Below are positions 50,650-57,599 of a stretch of 57,599 nucleotides of DNA, one piece after another. The stretch is from assembly GCA_022819985.1 (NCBI GenBank), contig JAJEGH010000031.1:1-57599 (forward strand). Direction: 5' to 3'. The stretch comes from Alphaproteobacteria bacterium (lineage in GTDB: Bacteria > Pseudomonadota > Alphaproteobacteria > Bin65). Each line of letters opens with the position of its first letter. The first letter of the stretch is position 1. Below the pieces are notes generated by a model. The model was not told the origin of the DNA, ran no database searches, and worked only from the letters and a program-made list of their open reading frames with translations. Both the position numbers and the translations under genes were made by a program.

Positions 50650-50986
50650 GCGAAACGCGGGCGGGTCGCCGGCGGCGCGGCCTTCGCTGCCGGACTTGCG
50701 CTCATTCCGATCCCTGAACCCATCCCGTCATTTCGACCGAAGCCCCGGCCTCCGGCCGGGGCGGAGCAGCCTGCCCTGAGCGTAGCCGAAGGGGAGAAAC
50801 CCGATCGGCGCTCCCCCGGAAAACAGCGGCGACGCCGCAGGCTCCGGCCTCTGGCCGGCCTCCGTCGCCGGCCGGATTTCTCCGCTACGCGGCTGACGCC
50901 GCTCCGGTCGAAATGACGGGATGGGCAAGCGGCGCGCCCGGCGCGCGTTTCGCAGAAGAATCTTCTGAAGGGGGGAGGAAGCCGGG
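50650..50986. other. Intergenic region with inverted-repeat element copy 2, 337 bp
   Basis: Apart from the element at 50721-50923, no gene or promoter is supported. It is convergent between ppk2 and the molybdopterin oxidoreductase gene, so the element lies where two transcripts end. Confidence 0.5.
50721..50923. repeat. Long inverted-repeat element, copy 2
   Basis: The arms CATCCCGTCATTTCGACCG (50721-50739) and CGGTCGAAATGACGGGATG (50905-50923) are perfect 19-bp inverses. Inside, GGGGAGAAACC and the GGATTTCTCCGC segment match the inner arms of copy 1 loosely. It shares the CGTCATTTCGACCG core with copy 1. Confidence 0.87.
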
Positions 50987-53104
50987 TCAGGCCGCCGCGA
51001 CCTCGACCAGGGTGTCGGAGAAGGTCGGGGCGTTGCCGTAGTCGGCGAAGGCCGGCGGGTTGATCGCGTTCACCGTGGCGCCGTTGCGGCTGCCCTTCAC
51101 CCAATAGCCCATCGGCGCCACGACGACGCCGGGCCGCGCATCCTCGCTGACCTCGGCCAGCGCATGGAAATCGCCGCGGTCGTTGAACACCCGGACTTCG
51201 CTGCCGCCGGCAATGCCGCGCGCGTCGGCGTCCGCCGGATGGATCGTGACCGTCTGCTCGCCAGCGTGATGCAGTTGCGTGCCCAGGTTGCCGTAGGACG
51301 AGTTCAGGAAGGCGTGGCTCTTGGGCGAGATCATGTTGAGCGGATAGCGGGCCGCGAGGTCCGGGTTGGTGTCGGGCGACTCGTTCTGCGGCACGAAATC
51401 GGGCAGCGGATCGAGGGGTTCGCCCGGCTGGTGGGCCAGGTAGCCCTGGCGGAACAGCGGCAGCACCATGTTGCCGCCCGCGGCCATCGAGGACTTGAAC
51501 TCGACCTTGCCGGACGGCGTCGGGAAATTGCCCTCGCGGTGGGGCACGAAATCGTCCGGCGAGCCGACCTTGAGGCGCGCGTAGCCGGTCTTGCGCAGGC
51601 CGTCGAGATCGATGCCTTCGAGGGCGGGATTGCTCCAGTCGAGCGCGTCGACCGCCATCTCTTCGTCCGTGCGCTGCCAGTAGGGATCGTCGAAGCCCAT
51701 GGCGCGGGCCAGCCGGCGGAACAGCTCGGTGTTCGGCACCGCCTCGCCGCGCGGCGCGATCGCCGGTTCGTTCAGCGTCAGATAGAGATGGCCCCAGGAG
51801 AACATGAGGTCGAACTGTTCGAGCTGGGTCGTCGCCGGCAGGACGATATCGGCGTAGCGCGCCGTATCGGTGATGAAATGCTCGCTGACAACGGTGAACA
51901 GGTCTTCGCGCTCCAGGCCGCGCAGCACCTTGCCCTGCTCCGGGGCGACCACGGCGGGATTGGAATTGTAGACGAACAGCGACGAGATTTTCCGGTCGAG
52001 CTCGCCGGTCAGCGCCGGGCCGAGCCGCCACTGGTTGAGCACCGGCGTGCCCTCGGGGATCAGATCGGGCCGGCTGATGTCGTCCCATTTCATCGGGAAG
52101 GCCCAGATCGGCATGTGCAGGATGCCGCCGCCGCAATGGCGCCACGAGCCGACCAGCCCGGGCAGGCAGGACAGGGCGCGCACGGTGTTGCCGCCCGACG
52201 CGTTGCGCTCGATCGCGACGCCCATGCGGATGACCGAGGGCTGGGCGGTGGCGAACTCGCGCGCCAGCGTCCGGACGTCGGCGGCGGAAAGGCCGGTGAT
52301 CGCGGCGACCCTGTCCGGCGTGAAACCGGCTGCGCGGTCTTTCAGCTCCTCGTAGCCGACCGTGTAGTTCGCGACATAGTCGTGGTCGACAAGGTCTTCG
52401 GCGATGATGACGTTGATCATGCCGAGCGCGAGGGCGGCGTCGGTGCCCGGCTTGATCGGCAGGTGCCAGTCGGCCTGTTTCGCCGTGCGGGTGGCGACCG
52501 GGTCGACGACGACGACCTTGGCGCCGCGGCGCTGGGCCTCGGCGATGAACGGCCAGTGGTGCAGGTTGTTGCTGATCGTGTTGATCGCCCACAGGACGAT
52601 GTAGCGGGAGTGGACGAAGCTTTCCGGATCGACCGCCGCGGTCGGCCCGCAGGTCATGAAGAAGGCGGTGATGGCGGCGGAATCGCAGAAGGTGCGCTCG
52701 GCGACGGTTGCGCCCAGCTTGTTGAAGAAGGCGTCGCCGACATTCAGCCCGTTCAGGATGCCCTCGGTGCCGAGATAGCTGTAGGGCAGGATGGCGGCCG
52801 GCCCGTCGCGATCGACGATCTCCTTCCAGCGGCCCGAGATTTCGTCCAGGGCCTCGTCCCAGCCGAACGGCTCGAATTTCCCCTCGCCCTTGGCGCCGGT
52901 CCGGCGCAGCGGGGTCAGCACCCGGTTGTCGCTGTAGACCCGGTTCTCGTAGTCGTTGACCTTGACGCACAGGCCGCCCTGGGTGAACGGGTGGTCCGGG
53001 TTGCCCCGCACGTTGACGACCTTGCCGTCGCTGACGGTCGTCAGCATCGCACAGGTATCGGGACAATCGTGCGGACAGGCGCTGAATACGGTCTTTTCGC
53101 TCAT
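50987..53104 (-). CDS. Molybdopterin-containing oxidoreductase (bis-MGD family)
   Basis: The product has 705 aa. A 4Fe-4S site is formed by C10, C14, C18 and C46 (CPHDCPDTC and GGLCVKV). The molybdopterin domains follow, with phrases such as FGWDEALDEISGRW, VVVDPVATRTAKQADWHLPIKPGTDAALALGM and the C-terminal LNMISPKSHAFLNSSYGNLGTQL with FNDRGDFHALAEVS. No twin-arginine signal precedes it, so it is cytoplasmic. The family includes formate dehydrogenases, nitrate reductases, and sulfoxide or hydroxyl-transferring enzymes; the substrate is not visible. It starts at 53104, 229 bases from the divergent AraC regulator gene. Confidence 0.88.
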   Translation of the reverse strand: MSEKTVFSACPHDCPDTCAMLTTVSDGKVVNVRGNPDHPFTQGGLCVKVNDYENRVYSDNRVLTPLRRTGAKGEGKFEPFGWDEALDEISGRWKEIVDRDGPAAILPYSYLGTEGILNGLNVGDAFFNKLGATVAERTFCDSAAITAFFMTCGPTAAVDPESFVHSRYIVLWAINTISNNLHHWPFIAEAQRRGAKVVVVDPVATRTAKQADWHLPIKPGTDAALALGMINVIIAEDLVDHDYVANYTVGYEELKDRAAGFTPDRVAAITGLSAADVRTLAREFATAQPSVIRMGVAIERNASGGNTVRALSCLPGLVGSWRHCGGGILHMPIWAFPMKWDDISRPDLIPEGTPVLNQWRLGPALTGELDRKISSLFVYNSNPAVVAPEQGKVLRGLEREDLFTVVSEHFITDTARYADIVLPATTQLEQFDLMFSWGHLYLTLNEPAIAPRGEAVPNTELFRRLARAMGFDDPYWQRTDEEMAVDALDWSNPALEGIDLDGLRKTGYARLKVGSPDDFVPHREGNFPTPSGKVEFKSSMAAGGNMVLPLFRQGYLAHQPGEPLDPLPDFVPQNESPDTNPDLAARYPLNMISPKSHAFLNSSYGNLGTQLHHAGEQTVTIHPADADARGIAGGSEVRVFNDRGDFHALAEVSEDARPGVVVAPMGYWVKGSRNGATVNAINPPAFADYGNAPTFSDTLVEVAAA

Positions 53105-53333
53105 CGAATTTCTCCAAACCCGGACACATGGCCGGCTTTCGTCGCGAAACCGGCGCGGAAGGCAGTAGCACGGCCGTGCGGGGCCTGCATTACGGCGCCT
53201 TGCGGTTCGCTTACAGCATTTTGCTCTTCTCGCCGCCGGGTCCCGCATTTCGGTTGACCGGCTTTTCGGCGCGCGCCAAGGTTCGGCGCGACTCGAGGCG
53301 CCATCGTGTCGATCCGCTTCGAAAGGGGGCGCC

Positions 53334-54236
53334 GTGGCCAGACTGGCCGGACACGGCAGGGCAAAATACACCACCGGGACGTTGCTCGGCAGCAGCCGGG
53401 ACCGGGGATGGACCGGCCTGCTCGCCGAACGCTGGAGCCATACCGAAGGCGACCTCGGCGAGGTCCGGCCGCGCGAAACCGAAATCGTCGTCATGCTGGA
53501 GGGCTGCGTCCATGTCCGCCGGCGCGGCGACGGGCGGCTGCAGCATCACGATGCGGTCCCCGGCACTGTCTGGCTGTGCCCGGCCGGCATTCGCGAGGAC
53601 ATGATCCATATCTACGGCGATATTCCCGAAACCGTACACATGTACCTGCCGGCGCCGCCGCTGTCCGAAACCGCCCTCCGGGAACTCGACCTCGATCCCG
53701 GCGCCGTCGGCCTGCACTACGACGGCGGCTTCCGCGATCCGCTGATCGAGCATATCGCACGGGCGGTCCGGGCCGAGATGGCCGATCCGGCGCCCGGCGG
53801 CAAGATGCTGGCGGAGACCCTGGCGTTCGCGCTCGGGGTTCAGATCCTGCGCCGCCATTCGAACCTGAATCCGGGAGCGGTTGCGCTGCCGGGCGTCCGC
53901 GGCGCGCTCGATGCCCGGCGGCTCCGGCGCGTCGTCGATTACATCGAGGCGCATCTCGGCGAAGACCTGTCCATAGAGGCGCTCGCGGAGGTGGCCTGCC
54001 TCAGCCCGTTTCATTTCGCCCGCGCGTTCAAGGCCGCGACCGGGACGGCGCCGCACCGCTATCTGACGGGCCGGCGCATCGGACGCGCCAGGGCGCTGTT
54101 GGCCGAAGGCCGGCTGCCGCTGGCCGAAATCGCCGAGATTTGCGGGTTTTCCTCCCAGCCGCATTTCACCTACTGGTTCAAGCGCCTCGTCGGCGCCACC
54201 CCCGGCGCCTACCGCGAGAGCCGCGGCCGGGCCTGA
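53334..54236 (+). CDS. AraC-family transcriptional regulator
   Basis: The product has 300 aa from a GTG with AAAGGGGGC upstream. The N-terminal 150 residues are a cupin-like sensing domain. The two helix-turn-helix motifs of the AraC DNA-binding domain fill about residues 200-300 (IEALAEVACLSPFHFARAFKAATGTAPHRYL and LAEIAEICGFSSQPHFTYWFKRLVGATPGAYR). It is divergent from the molybdopterin oxidoreductase gene and is its likely activator or repressor. Confidence 0.92.
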   Translation: MARLAGHGRAKYTTGTLLGSSRDRGWTGLLAERWSHTEGDLGEVRPRETEIVVMLEGCVHVRRRGDGRLQHHDAVPGTVWLCPAGIREDMIHIYGDIPETVHMYLPAPPLSETALRELDLDPGAVGLHYDGGFRDPLIEHIARAVRAEMADPAPGGKMLAETLAFALGVQILRRHSNLNPGAVALPGVRGALDARRLRRVVDYIEAHLGEDLSIEALAEVACLSPFHFARAFKAATGTAPHRYLTGRRIGRARALLAEGRLPLAEIAEICGFSSQPHFTYWFKRLVGATPGAYRESRGRA

Positions 54237-54298
54237 ATTGCCGCAGCGCCGGCGGGTCTTCGGAGAGGTCGGAGCGGTCTGCGTCTGGCGATCCGCGG

Positions 54299-54511
54299 TC
54301 AGGCAGGCATCGGGCGTTCGCCTTTGGGCTCCGGTACCGGATCGCCGAATTCCCGGGCCGTATCGATCCGGAGTTGCATCGCGTCGTTAATGTTCCGAAG
54401 GGCGGTTTCCTGCGTGTCGCCGTGCGCCATGCATCCCGGCAGCTCCGGGACTTCGGCAACGAAAACCCGGTCTTCATCGCTCCAATAGAGAACGATCCCG
54501 TATTTGTGCAT
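54299..54511 (-). CDS. hicB: HicB-like antitoxin (orphan)
   Basis: The product has 70 aa with the HicB fold: MHKYGIVLYWSDEDRVFVAEVPELPGCMAHGDTQETALRNINDAMQLRID. The partial RNase-H-like domain is complete, but the usual C-terminal DNA-binding extension is absent. HicA, an mRNA interferase of about 60 aa, normally lies next to it. On both sides (54237-54298 and 54512-54547) there is too little room for one. The gene is on the minus strand, 37 bases after the FAD oxidase stop. Confidence 0.78.
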   Translation of the reverse strand: MHKYGIVLYWSDEDRVFVAEVPELPGCMAHGDTQETALRNINDAMQLRIDTAREFGDPVPEPKGERPMPA

Positions 54512-54547
54512 CGGTCGTCTCCGGGACTGCGCTCCCGCAGCCCGGCC

Positions 54548-55960
54548 CTACACCCGCAAAATCTTGCCCGGGTTCATGATGTCGTCCGGGTCGAGGGCCT
54601 TTTTGATCATGCGCATGAGGGAGACGGCCTCGCCGTGTTCGGCGATCAGGAAGTCCATCTTGCCCATGCCGATGCCGTGCTCGCCGGTGCAGGTGCCCTC
54701 CATGGCGATGGCGCGGTGGACCAGGCGCTCGTTGACCGCGTTGGCCCGGGCCATCTCGTCCGCATCCTCCTTGTCGGCGATCAGGACGAGGTGGAAATTG
54801 CCGTCGCCGACATGGCCGACGATGGGCGCGATCAGGTTGTTCTCCCTGATGTCGTTCTGGGTCTCGACGATGCATTCGGCGAGCCGGCTGATCGGCACGC
54901 AGACATCCGTCGCCCAGACCTCGGCGCCCTTGCGGATATTCTTGGCGGCGTAGGCGGCGTCGTGGCGCGCCTGCCACAGCTTCGCCCGCTCCTCGGCGCT
55001 CGCCGTCCACTGGAAATCGCCGCCGCCCCATTCGTCGGAGATCGCCTTGACCATCTCGGCCTGCTCGGTCGTGCCGGCCTCGGTGCCGTGGAACTCGAAC
55101 CACAGCATCGGCGCCACCGGCAGGTCGGTGCCGGAATAGTCGTTGGTCGCCTTCATCTGCACTTCGTCGGCGATCTCGATGCGCGCGACCGGGATGCCGA
55201 GCTGGATGGTCTCGATCACCGTGTTGACCGCCGCTTCGAGCGAGGGATAAGCGCACAGGGCCGAGACGATGGATTCGGGAATGCCGTAGAGCCGGAGCGC
55301 GATTTCGGTAATCACGCCCAGCGTGCCCTCGGAGCCGACGAACAGGCGGGTGAGGTCGTAGCCGGCCGACGACTTGCGCGCCCGCTGCGCCGTCTTGACG
55401 ATGCGGCCGTCGGCGGTGACGACGGTGAGGCCGAGCACATTTTCGCGCATCGTGCCGTAGCGTACGGCGTTGGTGCCGCTGGCGCGCGTGGCGGTCATGC
55501 CGCCGATCGAGGCGTCGGCGCCCGGATCGATCGGGAAGAACAGGCCGGTGTCGCGCAGATATTCGTTGAGCTGCTTGCGTGTCACGCCGGGCTGGACCCG
55601 GCAGTCCAGGTCCTCGGCGTTGACCTCCAGTACCGCGTCCATGCGCGTCACGTCGATGCACAGGCCGCCGTTCAGCGCCGCGACATGGCCTTCGAGCGAC
55701 GTGCCGGTGCCGAACGGGATGACCGGCACCCGGTATTCGGCGCAGACCCCGACCGCCTCGGCGATCTCCTCGGTCGATTCGGCGTAGAACACGGCGTCCG
55801 GCGGCACGACCGGGTGATGGTCCTCGCCCTTGCCGTGCTGCTCGCGCACGGATTCGGAGGTCGACAGCCGGTTGCCGAAGCGCTGCCGGAGCACGCCGAC
55901 CGCCTCCCCGATCCGCGACTCCGGCCGGTGCTCGACCGTGCGGTGTATCTGCAGGGCCAT
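54548..55960 (-). CDS. FAD-linked oxidase, D-lactate/glycolate dehydrogenase type
   Basis: The product has 470 aa. The FAD-binding PCMH domain includes VPVIPFGTGTSLEGHVAALNGGLCIDVTRMD (about residues 80-110) and ATRASGTNAVRYGTMRENVLGL. The C-terminal FAD-oxidase domain ends with GEHGIGMGKMDFL and DPDDIMNPGKIL, a combination typical of GlcD and D-lactate dehydrogenase (DLD). It oxidises a 2-hydroxy acid and passes electrons to quinone or cytochrome. No iron-sulfur partner gene (glcF) is adjacent, so it may be a stand-alone D-lactate dehydrogenase. Confidence 0.9.
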   Translation of the reverse strand: MALQIHRTVEHRPESRIGEAVGVLRQRFGNRLSTSESVREQHGKGEDHHPVVPPDAVFYAESTEEIAEAVGVCAEYRVPVIPFGTGTSLEGHVAALNGGLCIDVTRMDAVLEVNAEDLDCRVQPGVTRKQLNEYLRDTGLFFPIDPGADASIGGMTATRASGTNAVRYGTMRENVLGLTVVTADGRIVKTAQRARKSSAGYDLTRLFVGSEGTLGVITEIALRLYGIPESIVSALCAYPSLEAAVNTVIETIQLGIPVARIEIADEVQMKATNDYSGTDLPVAPMLWFEFHGTEAGTTEQAEMVKAISDEWGGGDFQWTASAEERAKLWQARHDAAYAAKNIRKGAEVWATDVCVPISRLAECIVETQNDIRENNLIAPIVGHVGDGNFHLVLIADKEDADEMARANAVNERLVHRAIAMEGTCTGEHGIGMGKMDFLIAEHGEAVSLMRMIKKALDPDDIMNPGKILRV

Positions 55961-56232
55961 GCCGGCGCCCTCCCCGTTTCGCGCGGGCTGCGGCGAACCC
56001 GCTTCCGCTCCGGCATTTGCTTACGCCACCGCCGGCCTTCCGGCAAGCGGGGCGGCAAGCGGGGCGGCAGGCGGGGCGGCAACCCGAATCCATCCTGCGG
56101 CGAACGAAAGGCTGCAAACGGCGCCGTATCGCATTCGTCTAAATTGCCCTCGATAGTGCAAACCTCGGATTTTATCGGCCCGCCCCATAGCGCATAAGCG
56201 ATCCTGCAACCGCTGTTCGCAGGACAACCGCA

Positions 56233-56847
56233 ATGAAAAAAGAATCGCCGCTCGGGAACGGGCCCAGGCCCTTTCGGTGGACCGCCCTGATATCGCTTGG
56301 CGTCATCGTGAGCGCGTTCACCTTCATGACCAACGGAATTCAGCTGCTCGGCGGGAAAATCGCATTCCCGCATGTCCAGGAAGCCCACGGCGACGGGGAC
56401 GGCGACGGCGACGGCGACGGAGATGGGGACGGCGATGGAGATGGGGACGGCGACGGCGACGGAGACGGCGACGGAGATGGCGACGGCGATGGAGACGGCG
56501 ATGGCGACGGAGACGGAGACGGGGACGGCGACGGCGACGGCGATGGAGACGGCGATGGAGACGGGGATGGCGACGGGGACGGCGACGGAGATGGCGACGG
56601 GGACGGCGACGGGGACGGAGACGGAGACGGCGATGGGGATGGCGACGGGGACGGCGATGGCGATGGCGACGGGGATGGCGATGGCGATGGCGACGGAGAC
56701 GGCGATGGGGATGGCGACGGGGACGGCGACGGGGACGGCGACGGGGACGGCGACGGGGATGGAGACGGAGACGGAGACGGCGATGGCGACGGCGATGGCG
56801 ACGGAGACGAAGGCTGGGGCTGGTCGGATAGCGGCGGCGCCATGTGA
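56233..56847 (+). CDS. Membrane-anchored Gly-Asp dipeptide repeat protein
   Basis: The product has 204 aa and no recognised family. Residues 1-15 are positively charged (KK, R, R) and face the cytoplasm by the positive-inside rule. A single hydrophobic helix spans about 16-39 ([16 protein letters not shown]) and behaves like an uncleaved anchor or a poor signal peptide. Residues 53-192 are 70 perfect, uninterrupted Gly-Asp dipeptides (56389-56808), followed by [12 protein letters not shown]. The block has charge about -70 and could bind calcium or other cations. Glycine and aspartate codons vary freely (GGC, GGA, GGG; GAC, GAT), while the peptide never breaks. A hydroxylase gene starts 13 bases after the stop. 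Confidence 0.72.
   Translation: MKKESPLGNGPRPFRWTALISLGVIVSAFTFMTNGIQLLGGKIAFPHVQEAHGDGDGDGDGDGDGDGDGDGDGDGDGDGDGDGDGDGDGDGDGDGDGDGDGDGDGDGDGDGDGDGDGDGDGDGDGDGDGDGDGDGDGDGDGDGDGDGDGDGDGDGDGDGDGDGDGDGDGDGDGDGDGDGDGDGDGDGDGDGDEGWGWSDSGGAM
56389..56808. repeat. GGN-GAY hexanucleotide coding repeat, 70 units (420 bp)
   Basis: The DNA is a run of 70 six-base units with mixed third positions, so it is not a simple microsatellite. On the minus strand the same frame would read a Ser-Pro repeat. Its codon mixture is higher than a recent slippage product would show. Confidence 0.92.
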
Positions 56848-56860
56848 GACCTACGGCGAA

Positions 56861-57436
56861 ATGCGGTATTTCACCAAAATCGGCGGGAATATCGACATAT
56901 CCCCGATCCTGGCCGAACTGGCGGCGGTTCCGCAGCTCTGGCATGCGGACCGAAGCCGCCAAAGAAAAGTCCGGTGCCAGCGAAATACATTGAATATTTT
57001 TCTTCGAACTCCCAGGAAACCTCTACCGGCCGGAGCGAAAAACGCGAACGACGTTCATGAAAGCCGGGTCGCTCCGGCGGCGCGCAAACTCCCTGCCGCC
57101 CTGAAATTCTGCGAAACGATTGCGAAACGATCGGGCGGTGAACTCGGCCGCGCGACGCTCGTATCGCTCCTGCCCGGCAAGAAGGTGTTTCCGCACGTCG
57201 ACGCAGGTGCGTACTACCGGATCAGAGACCGGTATCACCTGGTCCTGAAAAGCTCCCGGGGAAGCCCGCTCACGGCCGAAGGCGAAACAGCGCTCATGTG
57301 GCCCGGAGAACTCTGGGCATTCGACAACAAGGTCACGCATTCGGCCGAAAACCGATCGGGCGAGCCGCGCGTGCATCTCATATTCGATATCCTGCCTCCG
57401 CCCGGGCAGGGGTTATACGTCCATCCGGCAATTTAG
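56861..57436 (+). CDS. Aspartyl/asparaginyl beta-hydroxylase-family 2-oxoglutarate oxygenase
   Basis: The product has 191 aa. The C-terminal half is the double-stranded beta-helix core: [45 protein letters not shown] and [10 protein letters not shown]. Iron ligands are likely H112, D114 and H160, with R170 binding 2-oxoglutarate. The N-terminal HES segment (H66-S68) and the R-T-LR strand resemble the family. The ATG at 56861 gives the best fold; no strong ribosome site precedes it, which suggests coupling to the Gly-Asp repeat gene 13 bases upstream. Family members hydroxylate Asp, Asn or other residues in proteins or peptides. By context, the Asp-rich repeat is the likely target. Confidence 0.82.
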   Translation: MRYFTKIGGNIDISPILAELAAVPQLWHADRSRQRKVRCQRNTLNIFLRTPRKPLPAGAKNANDVHESRVAPAARKLPAALKFCETIAKRSGGELGRATLVSLLPGKKVFPHVDAGAYYRIRDRYHLVLKSSRGSPLTAEGETALMWPGELWAFDNKVTHSAENRSGEPRVHLIFDILPPPGQGLYVHPAI

Positions 57437-57599
57437 CGGGACCGCCGGGCGTCCGAAGAGGAATGCGCTTCGGCCCGGTTTAACCCGGATTTCTCACCAC
57501 GGTCATGGTCTGCGCGGCGCTGTCGGGCCGGCAGGGCAGGAAAGCCGCGCCGCGCGATGCGGGACATCGGGCAAGCGGCTTGACGCACCCTGCCGGCCC
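57437..57599. other. Right-end sequence with no gene supported
   Basis: The last 163 bases contain no convincing coding start and no clear regulatory element. Confidence 0.4.

Noticed and set aside
56340..56843. Long minus-strand frame encoding a Ser-Pro repeat opposite the Gly-Asp gene
   Set aside because: It is the forced mirror of the GGN-GAY repeat. It has no hydrophobic leader or ribosome site, while the plus strand has both an anchor helix and a neighbouring partner gene.

Overview
The window is a GC-rich stretch of a bacterial chromosome with dense, mostly ordinary metabolic gene content. Several features point to an alphaproteobacterium of a Rhodospirillales-like type: many Rieske and 2-oxoglutarate oxygenases, a TctABC tripartite transporter, a MaeB-type malic enzyme, and a Slam / FecR / CHASE2-cyclase cluster. 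This assignment is an inference from gene content. No rRNA, CRISPR array or intact insertion sequence was seen. There is one tRNA, tRNA-Ser(CGA), at 35405-35493.

Layout. (1) 1-14519: a partial membrane protein, MOSC protein, azoreductase-like protein, ferredoxin reductase, NCS1 permease, amidase, alkylsulfatase-like metallo-hydrolase, malic enzyme, class III aminotransferase with a binding-protein-like partner, VOC protein, glutathione transferase and an SRPBCC protein. (2) About 14520-16130: a conspicuously AT-richer island with a ParA-family ATPase and an overlapping unknown gene. (3) 16116-19845: a minus-strand operon of two tandem reductive-dehalogenase/QueG-like iron-sulfur proteins and a small helix-turn-helix protein, divergent from a PaaK-like ligase. 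(4) 20564-34736: a catabolic block with a Rieske oxygenase, old yellow enzyme, a Liv-type ABC transporter (LivK-H-M-G on the minus strand, with LivF separated by a plus-strand VOC/hydrolase pair), a TauD-like dioxygenase, an enolase-superfamily enzyme and an ADP-forming acyl-CoA synthetase. (5) 34789-34929: a relic of an IS630-type transposase, then the tRNA. (6) 35529-41722: a three-gene minus-strand unit of CHASE2 cyclase, Slam-like outer-membrane translocator, and a FecR protein ending in a TbpB-like barrel. (7) 41967-49316: GlcG/HbpS-like protein, an NCS2 permease with a C-terminal ATPase-like domain, YciI-like protein, a second Rieske oxygenase, TctC-TctB-TctA and a GFA-family protein. 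(8) 49317-50986: two long inverted-repeat elements flanking a PPK2 polyphosphate kinase. (9) 50987-55960: molybdopterin oxidoreductase with a divergent AraC regulator, an orphan HicB-like antitoxin and a GlcD/DLD-type FAD oxidase.

The most unusual unit is at the right end, 56233-57436. A small membrane-anchored protein contains exactly 70 uninterrupted Gly-Asp dipeptides, and 13 bases downstream lies an aspartyl/asparaginyl beta-hydroxylase-family 2-oxoglutarate oxygenase. The pairing suggests that the enzyme modifies the Asp residues of the repeat, which would be a post-translationally modified acidic surface or periplasmic polymer. I know of no described system of this kind. The Slam/FecR-TbpB/cyclase unit and the ParA island are the next most interesting.
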